This document shows, piece by piece, positions 28,601-38,100 of a stretch of 64,000 bases of DNA; positions within the stretch are counted from its first letter, which is position 1; every line of letters starts with the position of its first letter. The position numbers were made by a program, and so were the translations under genes. The DNA is from CAINEC01 sp046303115 (lineage in GTDB: Bacteria > Bacteroidota > Bacteroidia > AKYH767-A > OLB10): NCBI GenBank assembly GCA_046303115.1, contig JBKCGZ010000207.1:1-64000 (forward strand), given 5' to 3'. The notes beneath the pieces are model-generated. The model ran no database searches, was not told the origin of the DNA, and saw only the letters and a program-made list of their open reading frames with translations.

Positions 28601-30891
28601 GTCCAATTTGCATTAACACCTGTTGCAGCAACTGCATCAGTTGGAACAAACGTAACAGGAGATGTTGATGCTACTAAAATTCTACCTGATCCATCTCCGC
28701 CATTTAATGAAAATGATAATGTATTTGCTGAAGCAGAAGTTAGTGTAATTGCTGATTGAACTGTTGGCGTTGAATTTATTGCACTACCATTTAAATTGAT
28801 TACTTGATCACTAGCACCCGTGCTGCTATGCACTACACTGCCAACAAAAGCTCCAACATTGGTAGGGTTGAATCGTATATCGATTGTTGTTGGTGCCACG
28901 GAACCAATTACGGGATCAATCACGTTTATGGATGAACCCATGCTCTGGTGTACATCACACATGTAGTACAATAGTGAAGGTGTAGTTGCGTCAGGGGTGA
29001 AAAAAGTAGAATCTCCATATTGCATAACACCCGTGTTAATCACATCCCCACTATTAGCTCCTCCACCTACTTCGCTACTGGTAAAGATAAATGGATGCCC
29101 GAGTGTGGACGAACAACAGGTAGCTTGACCATCGAAATAGAATTTGTAGGTGGTACCACGAACTAGTGTCAATACCGGTCCTTGATCACCATTCAAAAGA
29201 TAACCGGAAGGATATCCTGTACCGAAATTTGGATGGCTTGCATCCTTCAAATCAACTGTGACGGTAAATTCGGTGACCGAGCTACTACCCGTGCCGGCAC
29301 TGAGTACCACTGGTGCATTAGAGAACGGGTTTGACCCCGTGCGAATTTCAAATCCAGAAGAGGGAGTCACCGTAATGTCGTTGGTGAGGTTGCTACCCGA
29401 AACCGTATAGGACTGTGTTGCAGAGGGTGTTCCAGCTTCGGTGGTAAATACACTTAGGAAGGCATTTACCGAAATGAGCGGCAAAGTGTTGGCATTTATT
29501 GCAAAGCTAAGTACCGTTGACGGACCTCCTCCAGGCGACGGATTCGTTACCGTGACAGCTGCGATACCCGACGTGTCAATATCGGTAGCGGGTACACTAG
29601 CCGTTAATGTAGTGCCATTTACATAAATAGTGGCAAGCGGCGAACCATTCCAATTGACGACTGAGGCCGGATAAAAATCGAATCCACTAACAGTAAGAGT
29701 GAAACTTGATGAACCGGCACTAGCAGAGTTAGGGCTTAGTGAGTTGGCCACTGGAACAGGATAATTAAGCGTAGTTGAGTTTGGGTTATTCGTTTCTGAA
29801 AAAGAATTATACAACATACCAGTTGAATTGTATTCATACACTCTAAAGTGGTAAGCCTGTCCAGGTGTTAAACCTGAAACAGAAACAGAATTACCTGTAC
29901 CTGCATAAACCACCTGCTCTCCTGATCCTGCATAGACAGCATTACCAGAATAAGTTGTACCATTTGATGGAGCTGTAAAAGAACTGCTCGTATTCATTTT
30001 TACGATTCGCCCATTGCCATTACCGTTAGTCCAGCTTACAGTTGTTGAGTTGGAAGTTGAACCAGAAAATGTAACTGCTGAAGCTTGTGTTGATGGAGCA
30101 TTGGCAGCAACTGGTACAACGGATGCCCAATCAGCACCTACGCGAATTGCATCTACCACTGTTTGTGGAGATGTTGCTGATGAACCTTGACGAAGTCCAA
30201 TAGCACTAATCGCATCCGTTCCATTTGTGATAGTGTTTGTAACTTCAGGGATTCCTGCTAATCCCTCAGAGGCAGGCATACCAGAAGGGATAACCCACAT
30301 TGAAACTGCATCAGCAGTAGTTCCTGTAGTTATGGTATATTTTATTACAATTAGGTACGTCGTGTTTTTTGAAAAGTTAGTTGTGCCATAAGTAGCAGTA
30401 GAGGTATTACTAATACCAAAATTCACATTCCCGCTTACAATTCTTGCGAATACTCGCGAAGAATAAGCGGTCCATGATGTACCACCAGGACTACCTAAAT
30501 GGAAAAAATAATCTCCAGTCTTTGCAGTTGCAACATCAGTGATGTTACATAGAAAAGAAGCATAAACTGATGAACCATTTGTGCTTTGACTAGTAAAAGA
30601 TTGATTAATGTCTTCTCCGCCTAGGTTTCCAATTAACGCGGCATTACCAACTCCGCTACCAGAGTGTGCTCCGTATGTTAACCCAGTAGTTGTTGAGATG
30701 GCATTCGTTCCTACTCCACTATGGGCTGTCCATGAATTGGAAGTTAGAGTACCAGAAAAATTAAAATCCTGGGTATACACTGCTTGCGCATTTACTCCAA
30801 GATTTAATAATATCATCAATGTAGTAATGATAAACACTGACGTTAAATTTTTTACTTCTTGCTTTTTCGAATTCGTAAAACTTGTCGACAT
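22603..30891 (-). CDS. Giant multidomain surface protein with Fn3-like, TIG, cupredoxin, SprB, lamin-tail and dockerin-like modules
   Basis: A 2,762-residue secreted protein, likely an adhesin or surface scaffold. Signal peptide about 10-37 (VFIITTLMILLNLGVNAQA). In order: N-terminal beta domain (40-260); Fn3-like (265-375); TIG/IPT (377-470); an Ig-like domain split by a cupredoxin-like domain (about 543-662); Fn3-like units to about 930; a beta-sandwich region (940-1180); another Fn3-like unit; an invasin/Ig-like stretch; a domain with DUF-like surface features (about 1490-1770); SprB repeats (1780-2110), the fourth split by a lamin-tail domain (about 2113-2346); Cys-containing CAWDVTG/CQWDVTG repeats; a TIG (2490-2567); and a C-terminal module (2575-2700) with two EF-hand-like dockerin repeats (GDFNQDEFVDPYDYP, DINGDGYVDPYDYP). 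There is no type A sorting domain. G+C is raised over about 28800-29740. Confidence 0.88.
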   Translation of the reverse strand: MSTSFTNSKKQEVKNLTSVFIITTLMILLNLGVNAQAVYTQDFNFSGTLTSNSWTAHSGVGTNAISTTTGLTYGAHSGSGVGNAALIGNLGGEDINQSFTSQSTNGSSVYASFLCNITDVATAKTGDYFFHLGSPGGTSWTAYSSRVFARIVSGNVNFGISNTSTATYGTTNFSKNTTYLIVIKYTITTGTTADAVSMWVIPSGMPASEGLAGIPEVTNTITNGTDAISAIGLRQGSSATSPQTVVDAIRVGADWASVVPVAANAPSTQASAVTFSGSTSNSTTVSWTNGNGNGRIVKMNTSSSFTAPSNGTTYSGNAVYAGSGEQVVYAGTGNSVSVSGLTPGQAYHFRVYEYNSTGMLYNSFSETNNPNSTTLNYPVPVANSLSPNSASAGSSSFTLTVSGFDFYPASVVNWNGSPLATIYVNGTTLTASVPATDIDTSGIAAVTVTNPSPGGGPSTVLSFAINANTLPLISVNAFLSVFTTEAGTPSATQSYTVSGSNLTNDITVTPSSGFEIRTGSNPFSNAPVVLSAGTGSSSVTEFTVTVDLKDASHPNFGTGYPSGYLLNGDQGPVLTLVRGTTYKFYFDGQATCCSSTLGHPFIFTSSEVGGGANSGDVINTGVMQYGDSTFFTPDATTPSLLYYMCDVHQSMGSSINVIDPVIGSVAPTTIDIRFNPTNVGAFVGSVVHSSTGASDQVINLNGSAINSTPTVQSAITLTSASANTLSFSLNGGDGSGRILVASTSPVTFVPTDAVAATGVNANWTLATDQGSSNKIVYDGSGTSVTVSGLTANTTYYFAVYDYNGSASTVNYLQTAPGTTSAGTLVAEPTTSSLVSITRITSDTAYVNFTGGSGANRIVVVNTTGAVSFTPLDATTYSGASLDLNTAFDLGGGNKLVYQGNATSAKITGFPAGSNFNVTVFEYNGSGSTLNYRNTGASASAVSPSYISYTSGAYFQDFNTLPSTGIFATSGFGQGPYYLTSAPINASGTTGWQIAAITGVDVKLSTDAGAGNGGSNYNYGSTSATDRAIGCLASSSYLGSVGAVLVNNSTGPLNKVTITYVGENWRRGGSGSFNKMLFSYKVGENSIKGAGFTVVPSLDFSTPTPVSGTAVALDGNAAANRTVITATFNLDNNWMPGQTLTIRWNDVDETGTDDGLAIDSLTFVAEGPSTPLAQDSLITFSNTLTTSTDVNWTNGDATSRIVVMNTSNSFTNPVDGNTYTANNVYSGVGEQIIYNGSGSTVNVSGLTASTSYYFRVYGYNGAGAATKYSIATATQNPNSQITSAPQAPTKIVVTNLNNGNPILENTPFSITIQAQDNNNSPQNVSTATTIDLTLFSGIGVLGGTTSGTIAVGTNQVTITGVLYDVPDYGAQILADATAGELLGSAYSNYFDVYGVATSLAISNLTPGVPINTVIPNFDVTAYRADYTTDIYYNGTATITVSSGPSGSITGTLTANFVNGVATFSGIQFSAPGTYILQANAGSLPAAFSSNLIITPTPTMTELVIPKYMGSKTGSAVNNARTPVAFCIQLDNLLPNTIYNLAAGLAATTDLATSMGAGGVWNGSAYGLNISNAFTTNASGSSGPVWIYMQPSGNSSRFGAGQVHNLRIAYSNTAFGAITSPNFSSTNTITSLDIATAALSANTADDGAFVTGNLNSCMGGKLVLVYDNTAGTGNPLYAFQAVTSTATQITNSEFPTSVDSIYRNISNPGTFAAVIPVAALSTNGVKRIETRDLQNNLINSITDADGIWSSGANTTNLVRRGLVSLTNADADLTTMNTISVTGTNANCFGSSDGYATALATSSNSTINYLWSAGSTTDTQSALAAGTYTVTVTDGNGCSLTSGVTISQPSSNNPTASNNGPICIGSDITLTASSGVSYAWSGPYSYSSTDQIATAPTTSYLLSEAGAQVYSVVITYANGCTETASTTVVLNDCSCTPPTLSASTTNVLCKNDATGSINLTITGGVAPYSIVWSNGATTEDVSALVAGTYKVVVTENGGCKDSLTITITEPSGILSSTTTSTNATCFGYSNGAIDLTVSGGTSPYSFVWSNTATSEDLSNLVIGTYDVTVTDANGCTASNSVTITEPSEITITANAVNNALCYGLNGSIDISSSADIAGNATGDPGLLISELMPDPTGTDNSNEWVELIATRSIDFSVTPFSVVFANNGTATVNGWKAGAGITYGFNINSGSVQKGDVVYVGGSLMTPTGTKLRVISTGTVAGDAFGNLASGGVLGNGTTSADAVAVFNVDAASITNTTVPVDAIFYGTALGNAIVSSGTAGYTLPVNDKYNGGYLQSTSYFIPSNPTQGKAFYATGVFNYQSGQFTTPRTWATDATSFTNSTSSVGVVNSTTYLWSNGATTQDVNVPAGTYTVTVTNATGCTQTATYTITQPAQPAMPTLACYETASFNTSTCAWDVTGTQPSVPTLACYQTATFNTTTCQWDVTGSPAATIETTETSCGSYTWSANGQVYTQSGTYSYNSNCQDYQLNLTIVNVSVSGVSPTSGTIGSAVVISGSGFTGVTSVQFNGVNATTYTIDNDGQITATIPTGSTTGAITVVKGSCSAASASSFTVLTNATLNLKAYMQGFYAGSGLMNSVLANQGLSLNTNEVDTITVELYDGSTGATLVASTSGVILTDGTISLSLSGSVIGNSYYVSLRHRNTINTWSASAITFGTTTTYDFTTAATQAYGGNMIEVETGVFAMYSGDFNQDEFVDPYDYPSFELDNVTFALGYLSTDINGDGYVDPYDYPVFEFNNVNFVMSMHP
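23855..24555 (-). other. Lamin-tail-domain insertion inside a SprB repeat
   Basis: The host SprB repeat starts ALCYGLNGSIDISSS and resumes at TTYLWSNGATTQDVNVPAG. In between lie about 230 residues including GLLISELMPDPTG and NEWVELIA, the hallmark opening of a lamin-tail domain. The three preceding SprB repeats run through this point with only a few loop residues (GGVAPYSIVWSNG, GGTSPYSFVWSNT). Confidence 0.8.
28905..29265 (-). other. Cupredoxin-like (type 1 copper) domain insertion
   Basis: About 120 residues separate two halves of an Ig-like domain (SGSNLTNDITVTPSSGFEIR and APTTIDIRFNPTNVGAF). The insert has LVRGTTYKFYFDG, then GHPFIF (first His ligand) and YYMCDVHQSMG, giving Cys, His and Met spaced C-x2-H-x2-M as in plastocyanin/halocyanin-like copper proteins. 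Copper binding is inferred from this ligand set. Confidence 0.8.
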
Positions 30892-30992
30892 ATAATTAGG
30901 ATGTTTTTATAAATACAATAGATAATTGCTTTGCAATTACCGATTCTGATGTTAATTGAATATTAACAACAAACAATTTCTAAATTATTTTT

Positions 30993-33989
30993 TTATTTAG
31001 TAAGAACAACTTTGGTTGTTGAAGTTGAATACCCATTCGTTAAACTTACCCAATAAACCCCACTTTTTAGGTCATTTAATTGGACTAGCAAGTTACCGCT
31101 TGCATCTGAAATCTGCAAGTCTTTTCTCAAAAGTTCTCCCTGTAAATTATACACTTGGCAAACAAAATCTTCCCCTTCATCAAATGGGATGTTTGTTATT
31201 AAAAAATTGCCGTCAGATGGATTTGGATATGCCTTGATTTCTGCATTTAATTTTTGATTGTTTCTTAGGGCAATTATCTGACTATAAGAAAATTGTCCAT
31301 CAAAATCGACTTGCTTTAAACGATAATAAGCAACCTTATTAATCGGTTTAATATCAATAAACTGGTAATTTAAAAATGAATTAGAGTTTCCTGCTCCATC
31401 AATTTTACCAATTGGTGTGAATTCACGAGCGTCTTCACTCCTTTCCAAAATGAAATAATCATTGTTCTTTTCTGAAGCCGTTACCCATGATAGAACACTC
31501 TGGTTATTAAGATACTTCCCTTTAAAATCAAGGAGTTCAATAGGCAATGGCAATGGCCCCATTGGTGAAATATTGCTTACCAACGACCATACTCTATTTA
31601 AAGAAGGGTTAGCAATTACTATCGCATTTAAGGTATTATATCCTACAACAGGCAAAGCCCAAGATCCGTTTGCGGCATTCCAAAATTGTCCTCTCATAGA
31701 ATCAGGAATATTGAAAGGCGCTGCTGGCAATTCAGATGGGGAAGCATAAGTTAGTACGATGGTGTCGTTTGTCACATTCGGTGAAGTAAATCCAACATAC
31801 CAAAAACGATCAGCAGTTGCATCGCGGTTATCAGGCGACAAATTAGTTGATGAATTCAAATTAGTAACTGCATAAGGAGCCGCTGTTGGCCATGGTAAAT
31901 TTGTTGCCGGAGTTCCGTAAGTAGAAACAGTCATTGTATCTACCTGGACGTTGGCATCCACAGTAAATGCAAATGGAGTTGCATTTGCTGTTCCCGACCC
32001 TTTAGCAAATGGAATTGCATAACGAGTATAACCGATGGTGGTTCCAATATTCCATCTTACTTTCGAATTAAAATCACCTGTTTCTCCATAAATATATCTT
32101 GCCGTTGTTGGTGAAACGATTGTAATTCCGTTATTCAGGGGAGATAATACATTTAACGTATTTCCATTTAAATTAATTCTTCCGTTACTAGCTATGGATA
32201 ATTGTGTTCTAACTGTAATATCAGATAAAAATCTCACTTCGGAGGAATCCGTTTTTTGATATTTAAGAGTTGGGTAAACCTCTCCTGAAGGACAAAATAT
32301 AGTTGAAACGCCTGTCCTATTAAAGGTAACGGTTGGGATCGTAGAACTTTCAATAAACGCTGAATCATGATAATTTATCCAGCTACCTCCAATTAATAGA
32401 TTGGTGGATATTGAACCATTAAATTTGGGGGCACCAGAAATATTAGAAATTTCAAAATTATTGAAAACGTTATAAGCTGCTGTAGCTATTTCTGATTTTG
32501 TTCCATAACCTGAAATTTTGAGATGGCCATAATATCCAGATGACCCATTGGTTGTCAAAATAACAGGCACATTTTGATTACCCTTACCAGAAAATTCAGT
32601 AAAACTACCTGCTTGAATATCATATATATTGCTTACATAATTTAAAGCCGTTGAAAATCCTGGCAAACCAAATATTTCAAACTTACCACCCGTCGCTAAT
32701 CTGAATGTATGTTTTGCTGTTCCACTTGCAGCCGTAATAACATTCCCTGCTTTTAATAAACCGCCATTATTTACTGTCCATGTTACAGTTGAATCAGCAA
32801 TAATGCTTCCGTTATTTGTTGTTAAATATAAAAATCCAGAAATCAGCATCGTCCCATTAATAGTGAAAGATCCGGCTGATGCCCCCGGGGCTGTTCCATT
32901 AATTCCATCAACGGCAGCATTACCATCAGAAACAAAATAAATGGTTCCGCTTACCGGACCAACATTAGGTAAACTCAATTGCAAATTATAGGTACTCCCA
33001 GAAACTAAAGATGTTGAAACAATATATGCGCCTGGAGCTATACCAGTGCCATAAACTCTACAATTTGCTAACGAACCAGGCACTGCAAACGTAGTCCCAT
33101 AATACGAATTAATAGCTGTTGTATTCGTTATCTGATTACCACCAAAAGTTAGACTATTGCTGGCATTAGTAACCACTGCATTTTGTGATAATGTGAATTG
33201 AGTACCAGAAGTAATGCTTGCTACTGTTGTCCCTGGAATAATTCCCGCCCCTGAAACCATCATTCCAGCTGTAATAGTAGCAGTAGATGCTGTTGTTACA
33301 CTAATACTTCCGGCAATTGTGGAAGAGACTAAATTGATTGTTGCTGCACTTCCCGTAGCCTGACATTCAGCTGATACTGTAGAATCTAAAGTAAGGGTTG
33401 CTCCCGCAGCTACAGTAACATTGAACTTTGTTCCAGTAGAACCAGCCACACTATTCGCATTATTGTAAATCTGTGTCTGACGCCCCCCACAAAATCGTAG
33501 CTTTACATCTCGTTCGATACTCAAATTAGTTGTTGTAAATGTCGCATCGTTTTTACGAATCCTTGAGGCATCAAAAGTTCCTAATGATCCTAAAATCCTG
33601 CAACTAGCTCCATAAATATTAAATGAAATTCCATCGAAAGTAGCGCCATTACCAATCGTGCCATTTGACATGAGTGTGTCTCCGTAAACATTGACATAAA
33701 CATTGACAAAACCATTGCAAAATAATTTCCCTCCAGCATCAACGATTAAATCGGCGCAAGGAGCACCAGAAGCAGAAACAGTTATTGTATGTCCATTCAG
33801 AATTTTTACATTATTGGTTGCGTTTGGTACTGATGAAGCCGCTACCCAAGTAGAACCATTCCAACTTTGCCATGTTGCTGCTGTTGACCAAACGCCAGTT
33901 GATGCAGATCTATAGTCCCCTACTAATTGCGAAAAAACCTTTCCGGCAATAGTCGAAAAAATAAGTAGGAGCAATAGCAGTTTTTTCAT
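30993..33989 (-). CDS. T9SS-exported surface protein of unknown function
   Basis: A 998-residue exported protein. Signal peptide about 1-20 (KKLLLLLLIFSTIAGKVFSQ). The N-terminal part (about 25-60) has the GDYRSASTGVWSTAATWQSW motif that opens many Bacteroidota autotransported surface proteins and is followed by long stretches of Ser/Thr/Gly/Asn-rich beta-solenoid-like sequence (to about 620). A beta-sandwich (about 800-900, LPIELLDFKGKYLNNQSVLSW and YYRLKQVDFDG) precedes a type A sorting domain (AYPNPSDGNFLITN to the end). No catalytic motif is seen; an adhesion or matrix role is a guess. It lies 100 bases upstream of the giant protein on the same strand, and has its own -7 box. Confidence 0.87.
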   Translation of the reverse strand: MKKLLLLLLIFSTIAGKVFSQLVGDYRSASTGVWSTAATWQSWNGSTWVAASSVPNATNNVKILNGHTITVSASGAPCADLIVDAGGKLFCNGFVNVYVNVYGDTLMSNGTIGNGATFDGISFNIYGASCRILGSLGTFDASRIRKNDATFTTTNLSIERDVKLRFCGGRQTQIYNNANSVAGSTGTKFNVTVAAGATLTLDSTVSAECQATGSAATINLVSSTIAGSISVTTASTATITAGMMVSGAGIIPGTTVASITSGTQFTLSQNAVVTNASNSLTFGGNQITNTTAINSYYGTTFAVPGSLANCRVYGTGIAPGAYIVSTSLVSGSTYNLQLSLPNVGPVSGTIYFVSDGNAAVDGINGTAPGASAGSFTINGTMLISGFLYLTTNNGSIIADSTVTWTVNNGGLLKAGNVITAASGTAKHTFRLATGGKFEIFGLPGFSTALNYVSNIYDIQAGSFTEFSGKGNQNVPVILTTNGSSGYYGHLKISGYGTKSEIATAAYNVFNNFEISNISGAPKFNGSISTNLLIGGSWINYHDSAFIESSTIPTVTFNRTGVSTIFCPSGEVYPTLKYQKTDSSEVRFLSDITVRTQLSIASNGRINLNGNTLNVLSPLNNGITIVSPTTARYIYGETGDFNSKVRWNIGTTIGYTRYAIPFAKGSGTANATPFAFTVDANVQVDTMTVSTYGTPATNLPWPTAAPYAVTNLNSSTNLSPDNRDATADRFWYVGFTSPNVTNDTIVLTYASPSELPAAPFNIPDSMRGQFWNAANGSWALPVVGYNTLNAIVIANPSLNRVWSLVSNISPMGPLPLPIELLDFKGKYLNNQSVLSWVTASEKNNDYFILERSEDAREFTPIGKIDGAGNSNSFLNYQFIDIKPINKVAYYRLKQVDFDGQFSYSQIIALRNNQKLNAEIKAYPNPSDGNFLITNIPFDEGEDFVCQVYNLQGELLRKDLQISDASGNLLVQLNDLKSGVYWVSLTNGYSTSTTKVVLTK

Positions 33990-34030
33990 TAAAATTTACG
34001 AGTGATTTTTATGATTTTCAATCCGCTGGG

Positions 34031-34038
34031 CAAATGTA
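34031..34038 (-). promoter_or_regulatory. Bacteroidota -7 box (TACATTTG) for the T9SS protein gene
   Basis: Exact TAnnTTTG match on the minus strand, about 40 bases before the start codon at 33989. Confidence 0.5.
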
Positions 34039-34235
34039 GTAAAACCAAACCGCATTTACTTTAACAAATTGTGATTTTTACGAGAGGAAAATACACCAAA
34101 CTCCATGAAATTTCCAGATTTTTATCTGAATGGGGTATTTTATTGGGTGAACTAGGCTCTGCACCCGATGGAATTAGTCCGATTTTTCTCTATTTTTAGC
34201 AAAGTTTTGTTACTCCCTAAAAAATCTACCCGTTT

Positions 34236-35147
34236 ATGTCTCTAGAAAATAAAGAGTCTCAATCGAAAAAAACAATCGTAATTGTCATTATTTCTCTCTT
34301 GTTAGGGGTAAATGGTTTATTGTTATGGCAGTTTTTCAATAAGAAAACCGATTTACAACAGACTACTGTTGCCTTAAAAAACACAACGGCGGAAAAAGAG
34401 ACGTTAAATGCAGAACTTCAAAAGGTAAAATTTGAATTCGACAAACTAAATCAGGAAAATGCCGGTTTACAAAACCTATTGACATCAAAAGACGAAGAAA
34501 TCAGAAGTAAAATAGCTGAAATTCAACGATTGATAAATTCAGGGGATGCTGCTCAATTGAGAAAAGCAAAGGATGAAATTGCCAACCTTAAGCAACTCAG
34601 TCAAAATTATATTGCTCAAATCGATTCATTAAAAATTGCTAATAAAGATTTAACTGACCAAAACTCTTCTCTTAGTCAGGACCTCTCATCAGCAAACTCG
34701 AAAGTTGGATCATTAACCCAAGAGAATAGTTCCCTTTCGAACAAAGTAGCGATTGCCTCTGTTTTAAAAACGGTTAATGCGATTGCTTCAGGAGTAAAAT
34801 ATAAGGGAAGCGGCAAAGAAACAGAAACAACCAAAGCAAAGCAAACCGACCGAATTAAAACCTGTTTCACCATTATCGAAAACCAAGTTGTCGATAAAGG
34901 AGCTAAAGATATATACCTTCGAATTATTGGTCCAGATGGAACTATCCTTTCCACATCTAACGAAACATTTATGTTGAGAGGACAAGCTTCGATTTATACC
35001 ATCCGTCAAACCATTTTTTACGAGAATAAAAATACCGACTTGTGTATTTATTGGGAAAAGGGGAACGCCTATAGTACAGGTAAATATGCTATCGAAATTT
35101 ATTGCGAAGGCAACCAGATTGGAAGTGCCGCTGTAACACTCAAGTAG
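34236..35147 (+). CDS. Single-pass membrane protein with long coiled coil
   Basis: A 303-residue protein with a short cytoplasmic N terminus, one membrane helix at about 13-33 (TIVIVIISLLLGVNGLLLWQ), a coiled coil from about 38 to 180 rich in Leu/Glu/Lys/Asn, and a compact C-terminal beta domain (185-303, for example KTCFTIIENQVVDKGAKDIY and YAIEIYCEGNQIGSAAV). The fold of the tail is not one I can name; similar membrane-coil-tail proteins are common in Bacteroidota with no assigned role. Most of it should lie in the periplasm. It converges on the next gene with only three bases between stops. Confidence 0.85.
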   Translation: MSLENKESQSKKTIVIVIISLLLGVNGLLLWQFFNKKTDLQQTTVALKNTTAEKETLNAELQKVKFEFDKLNQENAGLQNLLTSKDEEIRSKIAEIQRLINSGDAAQLRKAKDEIANLKQLSQNYIAQIDSLKIANKDLTDQNSSLSQDLSSANSKVGSLTQENSSLSNKVAIASVLKTVNAIASGVKYKGSGKETETTKAKQTDRIKTCFTIIENQVVDKGAKDIYLRIIGPDGTILSTSNETFMLRGQASIYTIRQTIFYENKNTDLCIYWEKGNAYSTGKYAIEIYCEGNQIGSAAVTLK

Positions 35148-35150
35148 CCC

Positions 35151-38100
35151 TTAGAAAAAAGCTCGCAATTGCATTCCTCCAGTGTGAATAATTGAAAGAC
35201 CACTAGGCTTTCTTCCCTCATAATTTAACGAGAGTTGTAAACTATTTCCGAGATTACGCTGAATAGATAATTGCCACTTGAAATTTTCACCCGCCTTTAA
35301 TCCTTCTAGCATTTCGTAAGCCAACGACGTATTTGCATCCCCGTTATAACTTATTTTTAAATAGTTTGCTTTAATTCCAATTACTCCCTTCTTTATCGAA
35401 CTGTATTTAAATTCAGCACTCAAATCGTTAATTATTGCTCGCTCACCATTACCTTCTATTAGGATATTTTTTTTATCACTATTTCTAAATGTTGTAAGCA
35501 CCTTGTAAGTGGCATTCGGCTGATATACAATCTGTGGAATTATTGACCAGCTTTCAATTTTAAAATTTCGATTTAGAAAAAATTCGGCAGCCGATCTTTT
35601 ATTTCCTGCTTCTGCAGCAAGTAATAAATTTATTTCTTTTATTATCGCTTTACGAATTGAAGAAGAGTATACTTCATTAGATCTACTCTCAATTCCACTA
35701 CTCAAAAACTGCTTGCTTCCTGTATGTAAATAACTAAATTCTATTCCTCCCTTCGGATTCAAACGATTATAAAACAAAGTATGCTTACCTGAAGTTTGAT
35801 TTGCAATTAACTGATCAATGGAATAATTTGTAAGTACTGGAACCAAGTAATCGACTTTGAATTCATCTGCATTAATCCTATTATCAATCTTAAAGGACGA
35901 AAGTAAAACCAGTCGATTTATAAATTGCTTCCCCTTTAAAGTATTCGCTGGATTTATATTGATCGAAAAATTAAGTTGATTGAAAACAACCTTAGTATAT
36001 TCATTCGTAGTAGAAAATATCCGAATGTAATTAGCCTGATCTTTGAATTCGGCCACTTCAAACTCGTTTAATTGCGGTATGCCGTCACTGTTATAATCAT
36101 TCCATGCATATACACCTGTCCCATCTGCTACGCGGATGTAAGAGTAAATACGTTTAGGTTCTGTTCCTGTACCACCTTCGTAGTAGGTGTTTAGTTGAAT
36201 CGCTTTCTTCCAGGTAGTCGTAGAATAATCTACTCTTCCTGAAAAGGATTCATCTCCTTTAATGGTAGTTGCTAATGTATCTTCAATAAATAATTTTCGG
36301 TAGTTTATAGTTGAATTGATGCGGTGATTATTTTTTATATTCGAAAAGTTAATGGAAGCAACATCTGCAATAGTTGCTGATTTAAATCCGCCATTTATTA
36401 ATCCATCTTCATACCTACGACTAACACTTGCTTTTATTGGAAACTTTGTAGTGTCTCCGTGTATTAAAAAAACTTCCCCTGTCTTCCATGAAAAGGAACC
36501 TAACAAAAGGCTGTCTTTTGCTACACTCTGTAATTGATTTGTTTCTTGCTCGTAGGATAATCCAGGCGTCCACAATTTTATTTTTTTCTGAATAACATCA
36601 CGTGTTTTAAAATAACTACTATTAAATAATTTTCCTTCTGTATTCAGTTGCGAAGCGTCTGCTTTAATATTCCATCCATCTTTAATCAATCCAACATTAA
36701 TCAGATGCATTAGGCCTTCGTATTGTCCATCACGATGGTAATATTTAAATCCGTAATTCGACTTAAAATCTGTTTTATGTAGTAAGCCTACATTCGCAAA
36801 TACTAATAATTCGTTAGCAGAATTTAACAACGTATTGGTGTTCCAATCACGAGTAAATTCAGCCGCTCTGTAATTTTCAATTGGCACAAAATTCAAAGCA
36901 GTAAATTCCGATTGCACTTGTGTATTTAACGACCATCCACTCAACGAATCATTACCAATCTTTCGCTTATCTTCTAGTTGAAAACGGAACGCATAGCCGT
37001 TATCGTTAGACTTATCTTTATTCGCAAATAAGTTAACATCGTTTTTAGAAACAGCAGACTCAAAACTCATTTTTGTTTTTTCTGAAAATGCATAATCGAT
37101 TCCTGCAACTGCCATCTGGCGTTTTTTCGGACTAATCAAAAGTGAATAGGGTTCGTAATCTCCTTGTGGCTCTCCGTTTATCGGTGCTACCCATTGATAA
37201 ACTCTGCCGTTGGCAATATTATCTAAAGCAATATAACTACCTTTTTTTACTCCAACATTTGTAAATCCTAATCGATAATACGCACTATCTGCTGTTGTAG
37301 AATAAACAAAAATACTATAGGTATTTCCATTTACTACTGTATCTCTTTTAGCGTAAAGTAATTCGTTAATATTATAGGCAACACTATCCTCATTCAAGTA
37401 AAGCGCATTGGTTAAATCATCACCTGCATTCGCTAATATAACTTTTTGCTCTTCGGATAAATCCTGCAATACAGGTTGATTTTTACTATCCTGCTCGGAA
37501 TAAATATTAAAATGAGTATTCAATTTTTCACTCTTCCAATTCACATTCCCAGTGAGCATTGATCGCGAATAATTTTTGTCGCTATACTGAAACTCAACAA
37601 TAATTCGGGAGTCTTTACTTATAATTCGCTTAGGAGTAAACTTAATCTCTGCAGTATTGTAATCAATAATATAATCTCTATCTTGCCCACGTTCCAATAA
37701 TTGTCCATCTAAAAAAACTTTCTCTGTACCTGATAAAATAATAATGAAAAATTCGTTTTCGGCACCACGTAACCGATAGGGTCCTTGATTAGATTCAATT
37801 CCCGGTATCAGCTGACGAGCAAATTTACCTCGTGAAATCGCTGCTGCTGCTCCTACTTCTAATCCGAATTTTTTGTTGTTTTTTACAATTAATGAGTCTC
37901 TAAATAGATAACTAAGTCCTTGTCCTTTTTTGACATATCGCAAAAAATAACCTTCCGGATTACGCGCATCAAAGTCGCCAACAATCACCCGATTTTTTTC
38001 ATTACTAAGTTGAATAAACACCTTGTCGAACTCTTGTAACTGTTGCGTATTACCGTCGGCTTGAATAGGAATATTATCATCAGTAATAGCTGCCACTACT

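Noticed and set aside
22603..30891. Long frames on the opposite strand of the giant gene
   Set aside because: They mirror the repetitive Ser/Thr/Gly codons of the real gene and have no start signals or domains.
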